Assembly (NCBI GenBank): GCA_022410635.1 | Contig: JAJVDF010000298.1 | Location: 380,810-444,809 of the forward strand | Direction of reading: 5' to 3' | Length of the DNA stretch: 64,000 bases | From: Tretioscincus oriximinensis | Taxonomy: Eukaryota > Chordata > Lepidosauria > Squamata > Gymnophthalmidae | Part shown: positions 32,885 to 45,317 of the stretch, piece by piece | Layout: every line of letters begins with the position of its first letter | Numbering within the stretch: position 1 is the first letter of the stretch | Translations under genes and position numbers: made by a program | Notes under the pieces: generated by a model | Databases searched by the model: none | Seen by the model: only the letters and a program-made list of their open reading frames with translations | Told to the model about the DNA's origin: nothing

Positions 32885-33390
32885 AAATATTAGGGCTGAA
32901 TTTTGGGGTTGATTAATTGGATAGATTAATCGACTATCAATCTTTACAATTGATTAAAAAGGTGCCTCCTGATTAATCAAAGACAAGATATTACTATGTT
33001 GCATGTCCTCCTTTGCACCCCACAAATTGCCGTGATCGTCGCTCCACAGAATGGCAGTGGGCATAAATAGTATCCATCAACTGGAANGCACACTATTGGC
33101 CAAGATGCGCCTGCCCCTCCCCCTTGCTGATATGTGGCCATCACCAATGAGCATAAAAACGGCAGTAAGAGCAGTGGCAACCAGCAAGGGTGGTGTGCAA
33201 ACAGTGCAACTGCGGGAGGGGATAGGAGGCCGTTTCATTAATGGGCTTCAGAGTGGCTGTCCTGTACTAGCTTTTAATAATACAAGGGCTTGGTGGGAGC
33301 TGAAGGTGACATATACTGTTACAGTCCCATTCTTATAATTTAGAATAGGGACCTGTCATCCATATTCTAGTGCTGACTATGAATGGCAGA
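32885..33390. repeat. Possible DNA-transposon remnant within the 3' UTR region
   Basis: The region opens with attagggctgaatttt and GATTAAT/ATTAATC motifs (32,900-32,985). It ends near gaatagggacctgtcatcca, which matches the end motif of the element at 43,482. Exact borders and class are unclear. Confidence 0.3.
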
Positions 33391-35291
33391 AAAGGCAGAA
33401 AAGAGACTTTCCTTGACTTCTCTTTCTCACTTTCTCTCAGAAAGAGACTCCTCCTTCAAAGATGCATTCTGCAATGAATAATTTTTTAAACAACAGAAAT
33501 ATGCCTTTTTCTCCTTTTGCAACTGCTATTAAGTATATTGGTATGCAATCTTATGCAGTTTTTGTCCATTGTTTAAGTAATCAGTGGGCTAAAACAAAGA
33601 TTTATCAGGCTTAACAGATGTTTTTTTATTTCTGAAGTACATTTGTGGACCACATTTCTCAGACTGCTTACTGCAAAGATACCTATCTTGGTTTATACTA
33701 GGCTTCATGTAGAAGAGGATAGAAAGGCCAGTCTAAGCATTATTATGCACACAACTTCACATTAATGTTTCAATAGTCAGGTTTTGAGAGTGGGTTTTGG
33801 ATTTTAAAAAAGGATCCTGAACTTCTTTTCCTCTCGATGGTTCTTCCTTGTCCTCGCTCATACCTCTTGAATAAAGATTCCCACATAAAAACAAGACTAG
33901 AGGTTAGCATTTTGAATGGGTGTGAAGCTGCACCTGTTGAACAATCCTCCCTTCTATAGCCTTTCAAGTGCAAATCTCTGTCCTGTTTTTTATGTAGGAA
34001 TCCAACTCTATAAGGTATTCCAGACATTTACTGTTGCAAAAGCACGCCTGGAATCTTGCGATGGGAAAATTAGCTGGAAGGAGTTTTGAAAAGTAGTGGC
34101 TAGATGCAGGTTAAGCATCCATTTAAACACAAACACTCTTTGCTGAAAATCTATCAGCATTGGGGATTGACTGAAAGAAGCTGCTGCAAAGGTATCTAAT
34201 CATTTTTTGTATAATCTGTATTTGGGCACTGACATGGATATATGACCTCATTCATTCATTGACCCTCCTTTCCTAAATTTCTTAATTTGTAAGATGAAAT
34301 CACAACCCCTGCCCCAAAGTATCCCAGTAAGGGTACGATTGGACTGAGCTATTTCAGCCACCCCTTTATGAATAAGAATCTCATACAAACAGTTCACAGA
34401 ACCTACAGGTGAGAACCTTCCCTATTTTGCCGCACAGCACTCTATATTTGCCTCTAGTGGCAACATGTAGCCATATCATGGGTGCTATCCACTGATTGGC
34501 TACTTTCTCATTGTGTAGTGTCAAATCTGGATTAATGAAAGAGGTGGCTTCAGAATGATGGAATTCCAAATAAATGCAAGCGAAATTAGCCCAGGGGGTA
34601 CCTCTTTAAGTCTGGGTGATCCTACCTAACCATTCCACTGGAAAGAATCTATTACACCCAACTCACCATCTTGCTCTGGTCTTAATGTCTACATAGTATG
34701 TGTGTGTNAGAGGAGAAAAGCCTTGTTGAGTTGGTATGGCCCATGGGGTTTGAACTGCCAACCCCTGCCTTAATCTAATATAACCTAAATCCGTCTGTAA
34801 ATGTCACTGTGGCTATTCTCTCGTTTTCTAAGTTAATTGCAGGAATTTTATGTTTATTACCAAAACCTTAAGGAAACGGGGCCAAACCCCCCACACCCTT
34901 TCTTTCTTTTTTTACATATGTTAAGTTAGGTCCATATTTTTGTATAGTTTTGACAATAAATATAGCAGTTGCATTTTATGAATTTTTAAAGGCAAATATA
35001 TCTTTTTACAGTTTTTTCTAAGGAAGGCAAACTCTCAGGATTCTTTCTATACATGCTGCATGAATCTTGTGCTTTTTTTTCTTGAAGGAAACCACTTTTT
35101 AAGGTGGGGATTGTTGATAAACCTATTGCCAAACAAAATGACTTTTGAAAGGATTTGATAGTTTATGTAGTATGTGCATTTCATAAGGAACCATATTTTC
35201 TGATCATCTTCCTTTGTACGGGGTTGTTTTTTTCACCCTAATTCTTTGTATAAATGTGTACTATAATGGCTTGCTTCAGCTTTTCCATGTG

Positions 35292-35297
35292 AATAAA
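35292..35297 (+). promoter_or_regulatory. Candidate poly(A) signal AATAAA
   Basis: AATAAA in gaataaaaagatac is followed within 10-45 bases by T- and GT-rich sequence (tttattgttagtatgg, then tttcagtgtctgg), the usual downstream element. Another AATAAA at 34,955 is an alternative. No transcript evidence is available here. Confidence 0.35.
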
Positions 35298-35839
35298 AAG
35301 ATACATTTATTGTTAGTATGGCTCCTGGTTTCAGTGTCTGGATTCCGTGATTCTGTTCCATTAAAAGTTGAGTCCGGACTTTGTAGAGACAAGGGGTAAA
35401 ATAGAAAAAATCCCTCCGGAACCTTTCTCAGTAAATGCTGTTAGGCGAAATTCAGCTAGTACTACGACTAGCTGAACTTAACTGCGATCTACAATTCCCA
35501 TGATGCTCTAAGTGAAGCTGCGTCAAAGACAGTGCAAGAAATAAAAATGGTAGCTATAAGTCAGGTACTTTCAGCTGTGGAACCCTAGGGTCACCTCCAC
35601 ATAAGGTTTACTTACCCCTTTTGTAGAGACATCATGAAGATGTGCTAAGTGAGTTTCAGTAGTTACATTGGAAAAAAGCTCCTTTGCCCCATAATACTCT
35701 ATAGCTGATAATATGCAAAATTACCATGCTTACCATTGAGGAGGCAAGAAGCCTTTCTGTGTGTGCCTATTGTTAATGGGATTTTTCGGGATACTGCGAG
35801 AAGATGCCATCACAGGACAATATATTTATTATTATTTAT

Positions 35840-36060
35840 TTACATTTATACTACACCACATACACAAAGGTATAGAATCATTGGCTGAGCATGCTCAGTA
35901 TCTACTTCCTGGTAAGTTGCCTCGTTGGTTCTACACAGATTTATAGGTATGTGTGATGGTTGAATTCCGCATTCCTTTTCCACATTGCAGATTCTAGTAC
36001 AATGCAAAATCATATACTGAGCATGCTCTGTATTTACTTCCTGCTTAGTCATTGTTCCAA
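35840..36060. repeat. Dispersed repeat with tgagcatgctc motif
   Basis: Two diverged units (near 35,875-35,915 and 36,000-36,055) carry ctgagcatgctcagtatcta or a variant, then cttcctg. A related piece on the opposite strand occurs near 55,155-55,235. This is likely a short non-autonomous element family. Confidence 0.4.
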
Positions 36061-36613
36061 GTGGGTTTAATGGTTTTTAATGGTTGATTTACAAAAGGAT
36101 AAAGATATATATTGCAGTTTTTAACATATCATGTGGAGGGGGCCCGTAGTCCCTATGGACTAAGCCTGAAGCACTGCCCAAATGGGTCCCATTTGATATA
36201 CTGCACTATGGTGATCCAGTATAACATCTGTGGGCCAGTTCAAGATTCAAAATGCACCAGGCCTTATTCTGTTCCAGAAAGGGGTCTAAGGATTTTCCTG
36301 TCCACATGTCAATTCAGGCTAGTATAGGCTGTGGGCTAGAACTGTCAGCTATTTGAAATACATGATGTGGCTTATGAGGTGTATTTTAAATGTTTCTCGC
36401 GAGTAGAATTACATGCTGTGAACAGTATACATAGAAACCATACATCTTAAGTAACGGACAGTTCCTAGAACTTTCACCTAGAAGAAATACAGGTCATGAA
36501 TGTATAATGGTAACCTGAGCTATATTTCCCACATTGCTCCACAAATAAATATTAACATTTCTATAGTGCCCTAAAACTGAAGGACTCATGGCAGTTAATA
36601 ATAATAAATTAAA

Positions 36614-36675
36614 TGATGATGATGGTGATGATGGTGATGATGGTGATGAAGAAGAAGAAGAAGAAGAAGAAGAAG
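36614..36675. repeat. (GATGGT)/(GAT)n then (GAA)n microsatellite
   Basis: GAT/GGT repeats change directly into about nine GAA units. This is a compound trinucleotide microsatellite. Confidence 0.95.
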
Positions 36676-36807
36676 ATCAACATACTAGAACCAAATTAAC
36701 ACATTAAAACAATAGTATCTGAAGGTAGGTCCTGTTCTGCTTGACTTTTCCAACAACGATGTGATGTTGGAGACAGATTGTGGAGGAAAAAACCAGCACC
36801 TTCTCCA

Positions 36808-37245
36808 TAAGAACATAAGAGGAGCCCTGCTGAATTGGGCCAAGGCCCATCTAGTCCTGCATTCTGTCTCAACCAGTGATCCACCAATTGCACCTGGGCA
36901 GTCTGAAACAGAAGAANGCAAAAACGTCACCTATCCACAATGCTCCACAAATGATATTTCAGAAAATTTGCCTGAACTCCATCTCGGAGGTAGTATCAAG
37001 ACATCCATCCTAGTAGCGGTTTATACCCTTGATGTCCATTAATTTCTCTAATCCTGTCTTAAAAAATACTTTGCCCTCACACTTCTACCCATCATTTTAA
37101 AGGAATGCCCTCTAGTCCTAGTGTTGTGTGATGGACAAATTATTTTTCTCTATTCACCTTATCCATTCCATGCATGATTTTATATACTTCAATCAGATCA
37201 TCTCTTAAACACCGTCTTTTGAGACTGATGAGGCATACATCATCC
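36808..37245 (-). repeat. CR1/L3-like LINE 3' fragment
   Basis: It starts taagaacataagaggagccc and keeps the family order through aatgccctctagtcctagtg, ttgtgtgatgga and gattttatatacttcaatca. It contains an N at 36,917 and a deletion near 37,055 compared with 10,508-10,970. Confidence 0.75.
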
Positions 37246-38189
37246 CTAACTATACAGCTGGTAGGATTACATGGGGGAATTTCTCACTCTCCCTTTTTCC
37301 ATCCAAAGCTGGAGGGTCCCCACCTCAAAAGAGGCTAGATTCTGGCCCACAGTTAACAGTGGGGCCCAAATGTTTCGTTTGTGGAGAAGAGAAAGAGAAA
37401 GAAAAGAAGTGGGACCCTATTTAGTATTCTGTTTGCTTTCCTTCCAGACCAGACTAAAAGAATGAGGCCTTTCAGATTTGTCAAAGGGGCCTTGAGGAGC
37501 AGCAGAAGGACCTCTTGATCACCAGGGCAGTGTCTCCATGTCATTTCTACTCACCCTCCTTGGATTTAGATCTTAGCACTTGTGCCATAGTCAGAAAAGT
37601 GAGCTCACAATGAGGTTAGACAAGCTGTCATGAGGAAAGTGGGTGGAACAGCCTCAAGAGGACATTAGAAAATTAAAACAGTGTAATTTTAAGTTTTAAT
37701 GGATTTAATCTTCTCACTCTGTGTTTCATTTGAATTATTCACTATAAGTGGTTTAATTATGTATGCCTGCCCAGAGGCATTTTGTGCATTAAAAAAAAGA
37801 AAAGATAAAGAAAAGATAAAGATAACACAAGGAACAGAAGCCCATAAACAACCACACACAGTGGAGCTGGAGTTTATGTGTCATTTAGGTTTATTTTGCT
37901 TACCTCTGTTGATCTGTGTCCTTCAATCTACAGCTAATGTGCGTTTGGGTCAATGGTTTCCAAACATTTTGGCACACATCAACTTTTAATTCCTCTCCTC
38001 CCGTTTTGACTGAGAGAAATCTACATGCATTTATGTTATTGGTATTTTGCATAACAAATAGCATATCTGTGCATATAATAAAATGGGTATCAAAGAATCC
38101 AACATTCCAAGGTATAATGACCAAAGACTGGGCTTGGGATTTTGGCAGCCTCCAGAGAGAGGATGGAAGATAAGCAAAACAAGAAGACA

Positions 38190-38330
38190 TATGGAAGGGA
38201 AGGAAGAATGAATGAATGAATGAAGGGAAGAAAGGAAAGAAGGAATGGATGAAAGAAGGAAGGGAAGGAAGGAAGATAAGGAAAAAGAAGGAAAAAAGGA
38301 AAGAAAGAAGGAACAAAAGAAATAGGCAGC
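38190..38330. repeat. Polypurine (GGAA/GAAA)n tract
   Basis: About 140 bases on the + strand are almost wholly A and G in AAGG/GAAA steps. Long reading frames on the opposite strand (Ser/Phe/Pro-rich) are artefacts of this tract. Confidence 0.9.
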
Positions 38331-38559
38331 AAGTGAAAGGGATGGGAGAGGGCAAAGGAGGAAGGGAGGATTATAGGAATTGATGGAGCAAGGGGGAGGA
38401 AGGGCTGGAACCTGCTGCATTACCATGACACAATGGGCTAATTTGGCTAGTCTTATATATTCAGTTTTACAATGTTATTGGAATCCAAATACCTGAAGAA
38501 GAGTATTTGTATGATTAACAGATAAAATTTGGGATAGCAGTTTGCATTTTTTATGGATA

Positions 38560-39050
38560 AACACAAGAGGAGCCCTGCTGAGTTGGGCCAAGGCTATTTA
38601 ATTCAGCATGCTGTCTCACAGAGTGGTCCACCAATTGCACCTGGGCAGTCTCAAGCAGAAGAAGGCAAAAACTCCACCTGTTCTCAACTTCTTGTAAATG
38701 GTTTTTCAGGAACCCTGCCTGTTGCTCCATCCCAGAGGCAGTATCAAGAGATCCATCCTAACAGTTATTGATACACTTGGCTTCCATGACTTTGTCTAAT
38801 CCTGTCTTACAGTTATTCAGGTTGCTAACTGCCACCACCTCTTTTGGAAATGAATTCCATAGATCAATGACACTATGGGTAAAAAAATAATACTTTNTCT
38901 GCCCTAACTCTTCTGCCCTTCAGCTTCAAGGAATGCCCACTGGTCCTAGTGCTGTGTAACAGAGAAAATATTTTTTTCTCTATTCATCTTATCTATTCCA
39001 TGTATGGTTGTATCCACATCAACCAAATTATCCGTTACATGCTGTCTTGC
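38560..39050 (-). repeat. CR1/L3-like LINE 3' fragment
   Basis: It begins aacacaagaggagccctgct and runs through ccatcccagaggcagtatca, gaatgcccactggtcctagt and ttctctattcatcttat. It contains one N at 38,897. Confidence 0.75.
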
Positions 39051-39939
39051 AAAGCTATAGAGTGAAAAAGTGATTTTCCACCCAGATTCTGCAGGTATTA
39101 AAAGCTGAGTCTGTGACAAAAGTCCACTCTTCTATATTCATTAAAGGTGTAAATCTCCAGCCTCGTTCTGGGTGAAACCCTGGTCTACTCTAGTGGCTAT
39201 GACCTAANATGATTTGAAGTTGTTCATGTTAAATCTTTTGGTAGCAAATGGCACAGTATACCCAGCCATGAGGGAACTAGAAGTTCCTTTCAACAGTACT
39301 TGATTACACCTTCTGCAAACAAAGGAAGACTGCTTGGGACCAATGAAGACTAAAGCAAACATCTCATGTCTGTGAAATTCTAGCAGTGTTTCCACATAGC
39401 AGAAGAAGTCTATATGCTTCATTCTGGAAGGTGAATGGAAAACCCTTGGCAGAAAAGGAATATTAATTCATCACTCATTGTTAAGAGGTTTTCAACCCTC
39501 CCTTATTTCCACCCTAGCTTCTGCCCTCCCCACCTTTCTCTCACTCTCTCTTTCTTTCTAAGGACTTGAAGAAGGATCAATCTAAACTTCCAGCAGCTTT
39601 CNGTGGAATTAGCATAGAGTCCCCATCTATAAATTCCAATTATTTGTCCTTTTGTATTCATACTGTTATTTGCAGAGATAGCAATTACTCAGAAGGTAAA
39701 CAGCCTAAATTACNAAATCGTTACTCACAAGGCTATCAATTAAAAGCAATCAATCCCCTCTGCAAAAAGAAAGAGAACACCATAGAGACAGCTAGATCAA
39801 TTGATAGATATCTGTGCAAGAGAAGGGAGAGAAAGCAATATAACTCGAAAAATTAAGGGATGTCACACCACTGACAATCTAACTGGACGGTAGGAAAGGC
39901 AATATATTCAAGGGCATGATTTACATTTGTGTCAATTTG

Positions 39940-40125
39940 GAGAACAGAGTATCTAGCCAGGGGATCTCATAGTACCTTAGTAACCAACAAGGAAAAGGCA
40001 CCATGAACTTTGATACCTTTTCATATTTTTGACTCCCCCAACCTCCCCACCCCGAAGGATTAATCTCTAAGGTGCTACAAGCCCCCCAGGCTAGAAATTC
40101 TGTATTGAGACTAACATGGCTACAN
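39940..40125 (+). repeat. 'ctaaggtgctacaag' dispersed repeat
   Basis: The ends tagccaggggatctcatagt and aatctctaaggtgctacaag, then gagactaacatggctac, match the family noted at 1,440 and 13,400. Confidence 0.5.
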
Positions 40126-40234
40126 TTTTTAATTTAGGGAATAAATCCACAAATCTAGGGGATTTCAATTTTGGCTCTATGATAATATACATGTTAATAT
40201 TTCTGAGGGCCTTTTTAAGGGAGTGGCTGTAAGT

Positions 40235-40985
40235 CAGGCTATATCCACAGGGAGGGTGAAAGCGACTGAAATCTGCAGTCTACAAACGATTGTGGATTTC
40301 ACTGGGAAAAAGAAAGGACATACCTTTATCTAGAGCTGCATGGAGCTGGCCCGAGGCTGCCGAGAAGAATGCAGAAGTCTGAGCTGTGCATGCCTGCCCA
40401 GCTGGGATCCTGCAGCCCTGTTGGCTGGCATCTTCTCATGCTGCTTGTCTTCTTGCGAGGGTGAGGACAGACAACAGGACTGTAGGAAGCTTACAGTGAA
40501 GGACACATGGNTTTCACTATGCAGATGGAAAAGACTAGCAATAGAAGATAGGGCGGTACAATAGGTGCATTGCCCGAGACCACTGAACGTTGGCCCATTA
40601 CTGTCCCCCCAGCAATGCTGGATCCTCCTACAAGCCCTGGTTCCTACCTTACATTTAAAGGCTTCAGCAGTGTAAGGTGAGTCTTTGATTCTGACTATGG
40701 CGCATGTGCACCATAAGAAGTTCCAGATTATCACTGATTACTGCTTGTTGTGGAGCACATGGTGCCAAAAATCCACCATGGATTGCTTAAGGTAGCAAGC
40801 TGAGCGGGAAGCCCCCCCTTCATTTTTCTGTCCCAGGAGTCTGGTTCCATTATTATCCAGATGCATGGCAAAGCTAATGAAAGCTCCCTTAACAAGTATG
40901 GCTGAAGATGGTGGAACATCGTGCCAAGGAAAAGGTACCAAACTGTCTTGTGTACACCTTCAGTGTACTGCAAACTACCTAGAAA
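40235..40985. mobile_element. Non-autonomous DNA element of the 'gtgaaatctgcagtc' family
   Basis: The blocks gactgaaatctgcagtctac, gatttcactgggaaaaa, acatacctttat and catgcctgcccagctgggat recur in the same order at 53,422-53,875 and partly at 55,060-55,260, and in reverse at about 49,140-49,280. The left end ctatatccacaggg resembles the CTATGTCCACAC end of the element at 50,903. No coding frame is present. Confidence 0.45.
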
Positions 40986-41144
40986 TCAGAAATCTGCCAG
41001 TTCAATCCCTAGCATCAGTCCAGAGGTAAACAATGGCAAAAAACATTTGTATAGAGGGGACTATGAAGATGGCCATGCAGTCAATAAGGAGTTGATTATG
41101 ACTCTGTGGTACCCAACAATAACAACAATAAAGATCCTGTCTGA

Positions 41145-41310
41145 AGGAACCATCTACACCTGTCCCCCCCTAAGCCTTATTCTGGGCTATATCTTGGACT
41201 AAGAGTCTGCCATCCACTTGTTAGTGTAGACTATGGCAGGCCCAGAATGAGGGTGGCCAAGCTCTGTCCTGAAATATAATTCAGAATAAGGCTCAGGACA
41301 AAGAGAACCT
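41145..41310. repeat. DNA-element fragment ('gactatggcaggccc' family)
   Basis: The stretch holds ccttattctgggctatatct, agtctgccatccac, tagtgtagactatggcaggc and an inverted echo ttcagaataaggctcagg. Diverged copies lie at 48,485-48,620, 51,840-51,915 and 54,730-54,900. Confidence 0.45.
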
Positions 41311-43481
41311 TTTTACAAAATGAATTAACTTCCAAACAGGAAAAGGAAAATGTGGAACTTTTTTAGACCCCCTAACTGTCTTTTGACGCTCTGTCAGATA
41401 CCAGGGCTTTATTTCTGTGAGGGTGTGATGAGCACTTTAAGATATTTTGATGGCTTGAAATACCTGGAAAAATGGAAGAGCTGTTCCCTGGGCTTACATG
41501 GAGGGAATTTTTGCCTCACTTTTAGTCCCATACATTCATGATGAACATTTTCATCAAGAAGGTTCCCANATTCTAGAAGCAAGCATCCAGATAAANTGAT
41601 TGTGATTTCTATAAAGCCNGATCAGGAGTCTGTATATNCTGGGNCTATATTGGGATTGCCACAGATTAATTNGGAATAGGCTTCCTCTAATGTAGATGGA
41701 GCCATACCAGTGGGAAAAGTGGGGTCTCCATGATTCAAAACATATGGATATGAAAGACTAGCAATAATTGACCTAGATCTTTATTCTGGATTAAGAGCCC
41801 GAGGAGAAGGATGTAAGCTTTAGCAAATGGGCCAGCACTCTGTGCCACAAGGTTTTTTTTTGTTTCTTTTCAAAGGTTTTACTGTATTTTTAATACCTTC
41901 ACTGAGATTTTAAGGAAGTTGACACCCTGATGCCCAGTTTTCAGCTTAATGTGCTTTCAATTGACCTCAAGTAAAACATGTTCTGAATGAATTCTGCTTA
42001 GCCTTGTAGAACACCAACCTCAAGTTAGGACTTCACATTTGAAGAACATTTATCTCCAACGTTGCCATCATTGGGCAACAACTGTTCTTCCTGGTGTGTA
42101 AAAATATGTAAGGGTATGGGAAATGCAACATAACTCTGCCAAAGATGATGGGTCATTATGCTGGGATCTATACTCTACTGTTGGATTATCTCTTTGTTCC
42201 TAAGCATGTTGTCCATGAAAATCCATTGTTACAGGATCACTGTGCAGAAAGATGGCACCAACAGGAGCAACATATGGCTCAATCTGCATCCTGGTGACAT
42301 TTTGCCAAATTTTGAAAATAGCCTAGTTTCTGTGACAATTTTTGAAGTCTCTTGAAATATTCCTTCAGGTGCAGCTTCAGTGCCTAAGATATTTTTTCAA
42401 TCAATGGTCTCAATGCTGGGAGGGGCCAGGATGTCCCATCCAAGGAGATGGCCACCTACGCAATTCTTGAACAAAAAAAGGAATTGTCATAAGTATGTCC
42501 TAATCCTGCTTTTCTTCACACACACCAAATGGCACACAGAAGTTGCTGGCCTTGTAATAAGAGGACAACAACAGAAACATGGATTTGTCCTTGTCTATAA
42601 AACATGGGGATAAATTACCTTATGCAGTGTGTGTCCTGCAGGAATCTGTTTGTAAAATATGTAGAGTAAGACATAACCTTTGACAAGATGTGTGTTTCAT
42701 GAGATTTATGCCCGTAGCTTAGGGGGAAACTGCCTCCAAGAGGCGTATGCTCATATTGTAGATCTTTATGACAGTTTTCTTTCGAGAACATAATCTCCTC
42801 TTTTCTTCCAAGAGACCATTTTATGCCTTGGGGAAAGAGCGAGTGAGCGATAGGGCACTTCCTAAATTTAAGCCTGCCTACTGGATTTGATGATAGTCTG
42901 ATCTGAAAAGATGACTAGAAAGAGACACTGAGCTGAAAAACTCTTTTTCAGTCTCTTTGATTCCAATCGACTATCTAACAAGAACAGAAGAAATATTAGC
43001 AGGAGTATGATCTTCTGTATTTAAAATAAATCTTGAGAAAAGGGATGCCAATAGTTCATGTGTATGTCTGTGTACATCCAAGAGCATGTGGGCTTTGAGT
43101 CACTGAGGATTTTGTTTCCACATCCCTTGCTGTGCATCGTAATCTTTCAATGGTCCCTCATTGCATGGCGAATTGTGGCTTTGTTTCTCTGTTCCAAAGC
43201 TGCTTTAATTTTCTTGGCTCCCTTTGCCAACTTCCACGCCTGNGTCTCTCAGGCCCTGGNTACACATTTACTTTTAAATCTTCTTCAGTCCTGAAGAATT
43301 ACTTTAATCTGTTTGTTTTTTTCTGGTTTGGGNCAGAAAAACAAAACAAATAAAAAGGGTTGAGCTAGTTCTTTAGGACTGAAAAATGTTGTGTGACCAA
43401 GGGTCTCAGGCTCTGAGATACTCTATAAACTCATCACAGGTAGGATTGGACCGGACTAGACTTGATTTTGGCTTTTTACCT

Positions 43482-44017
43482 CAGAATAGGGACCTGCCAT
43501 TTGCATGGTAATGTAGAACAAATCCACNAATAATTTTTACCACTATGTTACCTTCATCAGNCTGAATTCACCCCATGAGTTCATGCAAGTTCAGTAAGCG
43601 ACTTGCTAAAATGGCCCAGGGTCTTAGTTTTTCCTCATAGCTCATTTTTACTGCCTTCACGTTGAACTACTACGTAAATCCACTAAAAAGCCTTTGTGGG
43701 TCCTTCCTTTGTGGGACAATGGTAATTTTTGCGAGACTTTGAAGCTGGCTGTAAAGGTTTATTGGCTCTCTGCTCACAGAGAATGCTGGGAATTGTAATA
43801 AAAACTAGTGCAGCAATGACTTATGGGACATGTCATGTGCCGAGAGTACGAAGAAATGTAATGGGGGGGGGGGGAACAGCAACAGTGTGGAATATTGAAG
43901 GTGATGGGGATGCTGTCGCAAACTGGTTATACATGATTTAGAGTAAATTCTGGAATAAAACAGAACAGCAAGGCCTGCTGTAACATGCAGAGTTNCAGAT
44001 GGGAGGTCCCTATTTTG
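43482..44017. mobile_element. 536-bp DNA transposon with 19-bp terminal inverted repeats
   Basis: The left end cagaatagggacctgccat and the right end atgggaggtccctattttg are inverted repeats, 17 of 19 matching. The inside carries a 'gagaatgctgggaattgtaa' block, a cytosine/guanine run and no transposase. Relatives with the same internal block lie at 45,376-45,770, 46,400-46,780 and 50,130-50,720. I found no clear target duplication, so the superfamily is open. Confidence 0.65.
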
Positions 44018-44159
44018 GGATATGGAATAGGTTTGAGTGCAGAAAAGGCTTAAAAATAAAAGACTGCTAAGTATTTTGAGCAAAGAAAATCTTTACAGTA
44101 GTCTCTCTGGCCTTTTGAGACCTGCCATATAGTAGCAAGCCGATTGCAGGCCACTAATT

Positions 44160-44275
44160 CTGCAGAATTGAAAACAGGTGCAATTGGTGGGCCACGGTGT
44201 GAGACAGAATGCTGAACTAGATGAGCTCTGGCACAATTAATCAGGGCTCACCTTATGTTCTTATGTTCTTAACAT
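44160..44275 (+). repeat. CR1/L3-like LINE 3' tip with TTATGTTCTT tail
   Basis: The order caggtgcaattggtgggcca, gtgagacagaatgctgaact and atcagggctcaccttatgtt ends in cttatgttcttatgttcttaa. It shows the 8-base-type tail repeat of this family directly. Confidence 0.7.
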
Positions 44276-44509
44276 ATCCCAAAATGTTTCCTAGTGCAGA
44301 AAGGGCTACCGATAGCTTCCAAGCAAATGCTATACCAGACAACATTGATTTTTGGGATCATGTAAATTAATTGCTTTCCTTGGTTTTCCAGCCGATGGGT
44401 GGTTTTGGATGCTTGGTTAATGTTGCCTCTGCAAGGAAACCACAAAGAGAAACTCTGTGAATCAGCAAGCTCACTTGGAATTCTTAGGATCTGATCCAGC
44501 AGGCACGAA

Positions 44510-44800
44510 TGGCTGCCACTTAGGAAATGGTTTCTCATCTGGGAGATGGGGTTTTGAAGCCCTGTGTCGGTTGTGGGAAGGGGTGAGCACCTTCCACTAG
44601 CCTGAGGCTCTAGCTAACCCAGCTGTTTGAAAGCATGAATTGTAAGAAATTGCAACTGACTACAAGTAGATACATGGAAACCACCACAGCCTGGTGGGAA
44701 AGATAGAATTTGAGCTTTTGGGCAAAAATACCATTGTAAGCCACTTTCAGCCCCTTTGGGAAGTGAGAGAAGCAGGGTATAAGAACCTAGTTCTTCTTTT
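44510..44800 (+). repeat. SINE copy
   Basis: Positions 44,580-44,810 share the blocks aaggggtgagcaccttccac, tagcctg, attgtaagccactttc and gggtataagaacctagttct with 58,940-59,150. It ends in a T/C-rich tail. Confidence 0.5.
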
Positions 44801-44928
44801 TTTTTTCCTTTTCTCCTCCTTCTCCTTCTCTTCCTTCTCCTCTTTCTCCTTCTCCTCCTTCTTCTCCTTCTCCTCCTCCTCTTTCTCTTTCTTCTTCTCC
44901 TTCTTCTCCTTCTTCTTTTTCTTCTTAA
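44787..44928. repeat. Polypyrimidine (TTC/CTCC)n tract
   Basis: About 140 bases are nearly pure C and T on the + strand. It is probably the expanded tail of the SINE just before it. The Arg/Lys-rich frame on the - strand (44,991-44,614) is an artefact. Confidence 0.9.
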
Positions 44929-45236
44929 GGATGATAATTTTGCTGTGTGAGCTAAAAAAGAAAGATTATGTGGCTCATTAACGAGATGCATCTCAAAATC
45001 CCAAGGAACAACATCCCTAGGGCCATGGGAAGTTGGCTATATAGCTTTTGTAGGCACACCCCACTGTTTTTTTCCTTTTAGATACAGACTCCCTGTACCT
45101 AAATTAAGTGGAACAAAAGTAAGTCACTCTCNTGGCTTTTCCTTTAGCATAACAGGATCACAATACTTGCCCTAATCTGCTTTATTCCACATTACTTTTT
45201 TACAGCCTTTTGCTGTATTTTACTTTTTGTACNGTG

Positions 45237-45275
45237 AAAGAATGAAAGGAAAGAAAGNAAAGAAAGAAAGAAAGA
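45237..45275. repeat. (AAAG)n microsatellite with an N
   Basis: The run aaagaaagaaagaaag includes an unresolved base at 45,258. Confidence 0.85.
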
Positions 45276-45317
45276 AGATTTGTTCAACATCCTTGCAATC
45301 AACTGCTCCATGTCNTA

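Larger units (their letters stand above)
32167..35320 (+). other. KIF26A: Probable KIF26A 3' UTR
   Basis: Sequence after the TGA is AT-rich, non-coding and, for the first 700 bases, free of recognisable repeats, as expected of a vertebrate 3' UTR. An insert at about 32,885-33,350 (with a GATTAATTGGATAGATTAAT-like start and a GGGACCTGTCATCC end) looks transposon-derived. AATAAA hexamers occur at 34,955 and 35,292. The true end cannot be set without transcripts; a shorter UTR is also possible. Confidence 0.4.

Noticed and set aside
37900..38426. Phe/Ser/Pro-rich long frames on the - strand
   Set aside because: They come from the polypurine tract at 38,190-38,330 read on the opposite strand.
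44614..44991. Arg/Lys-rich 125-codon frame on the - strand
   Set aside because: It is the translation of the pyrimidine tract at 44,787-44,928, with no conserved domain.
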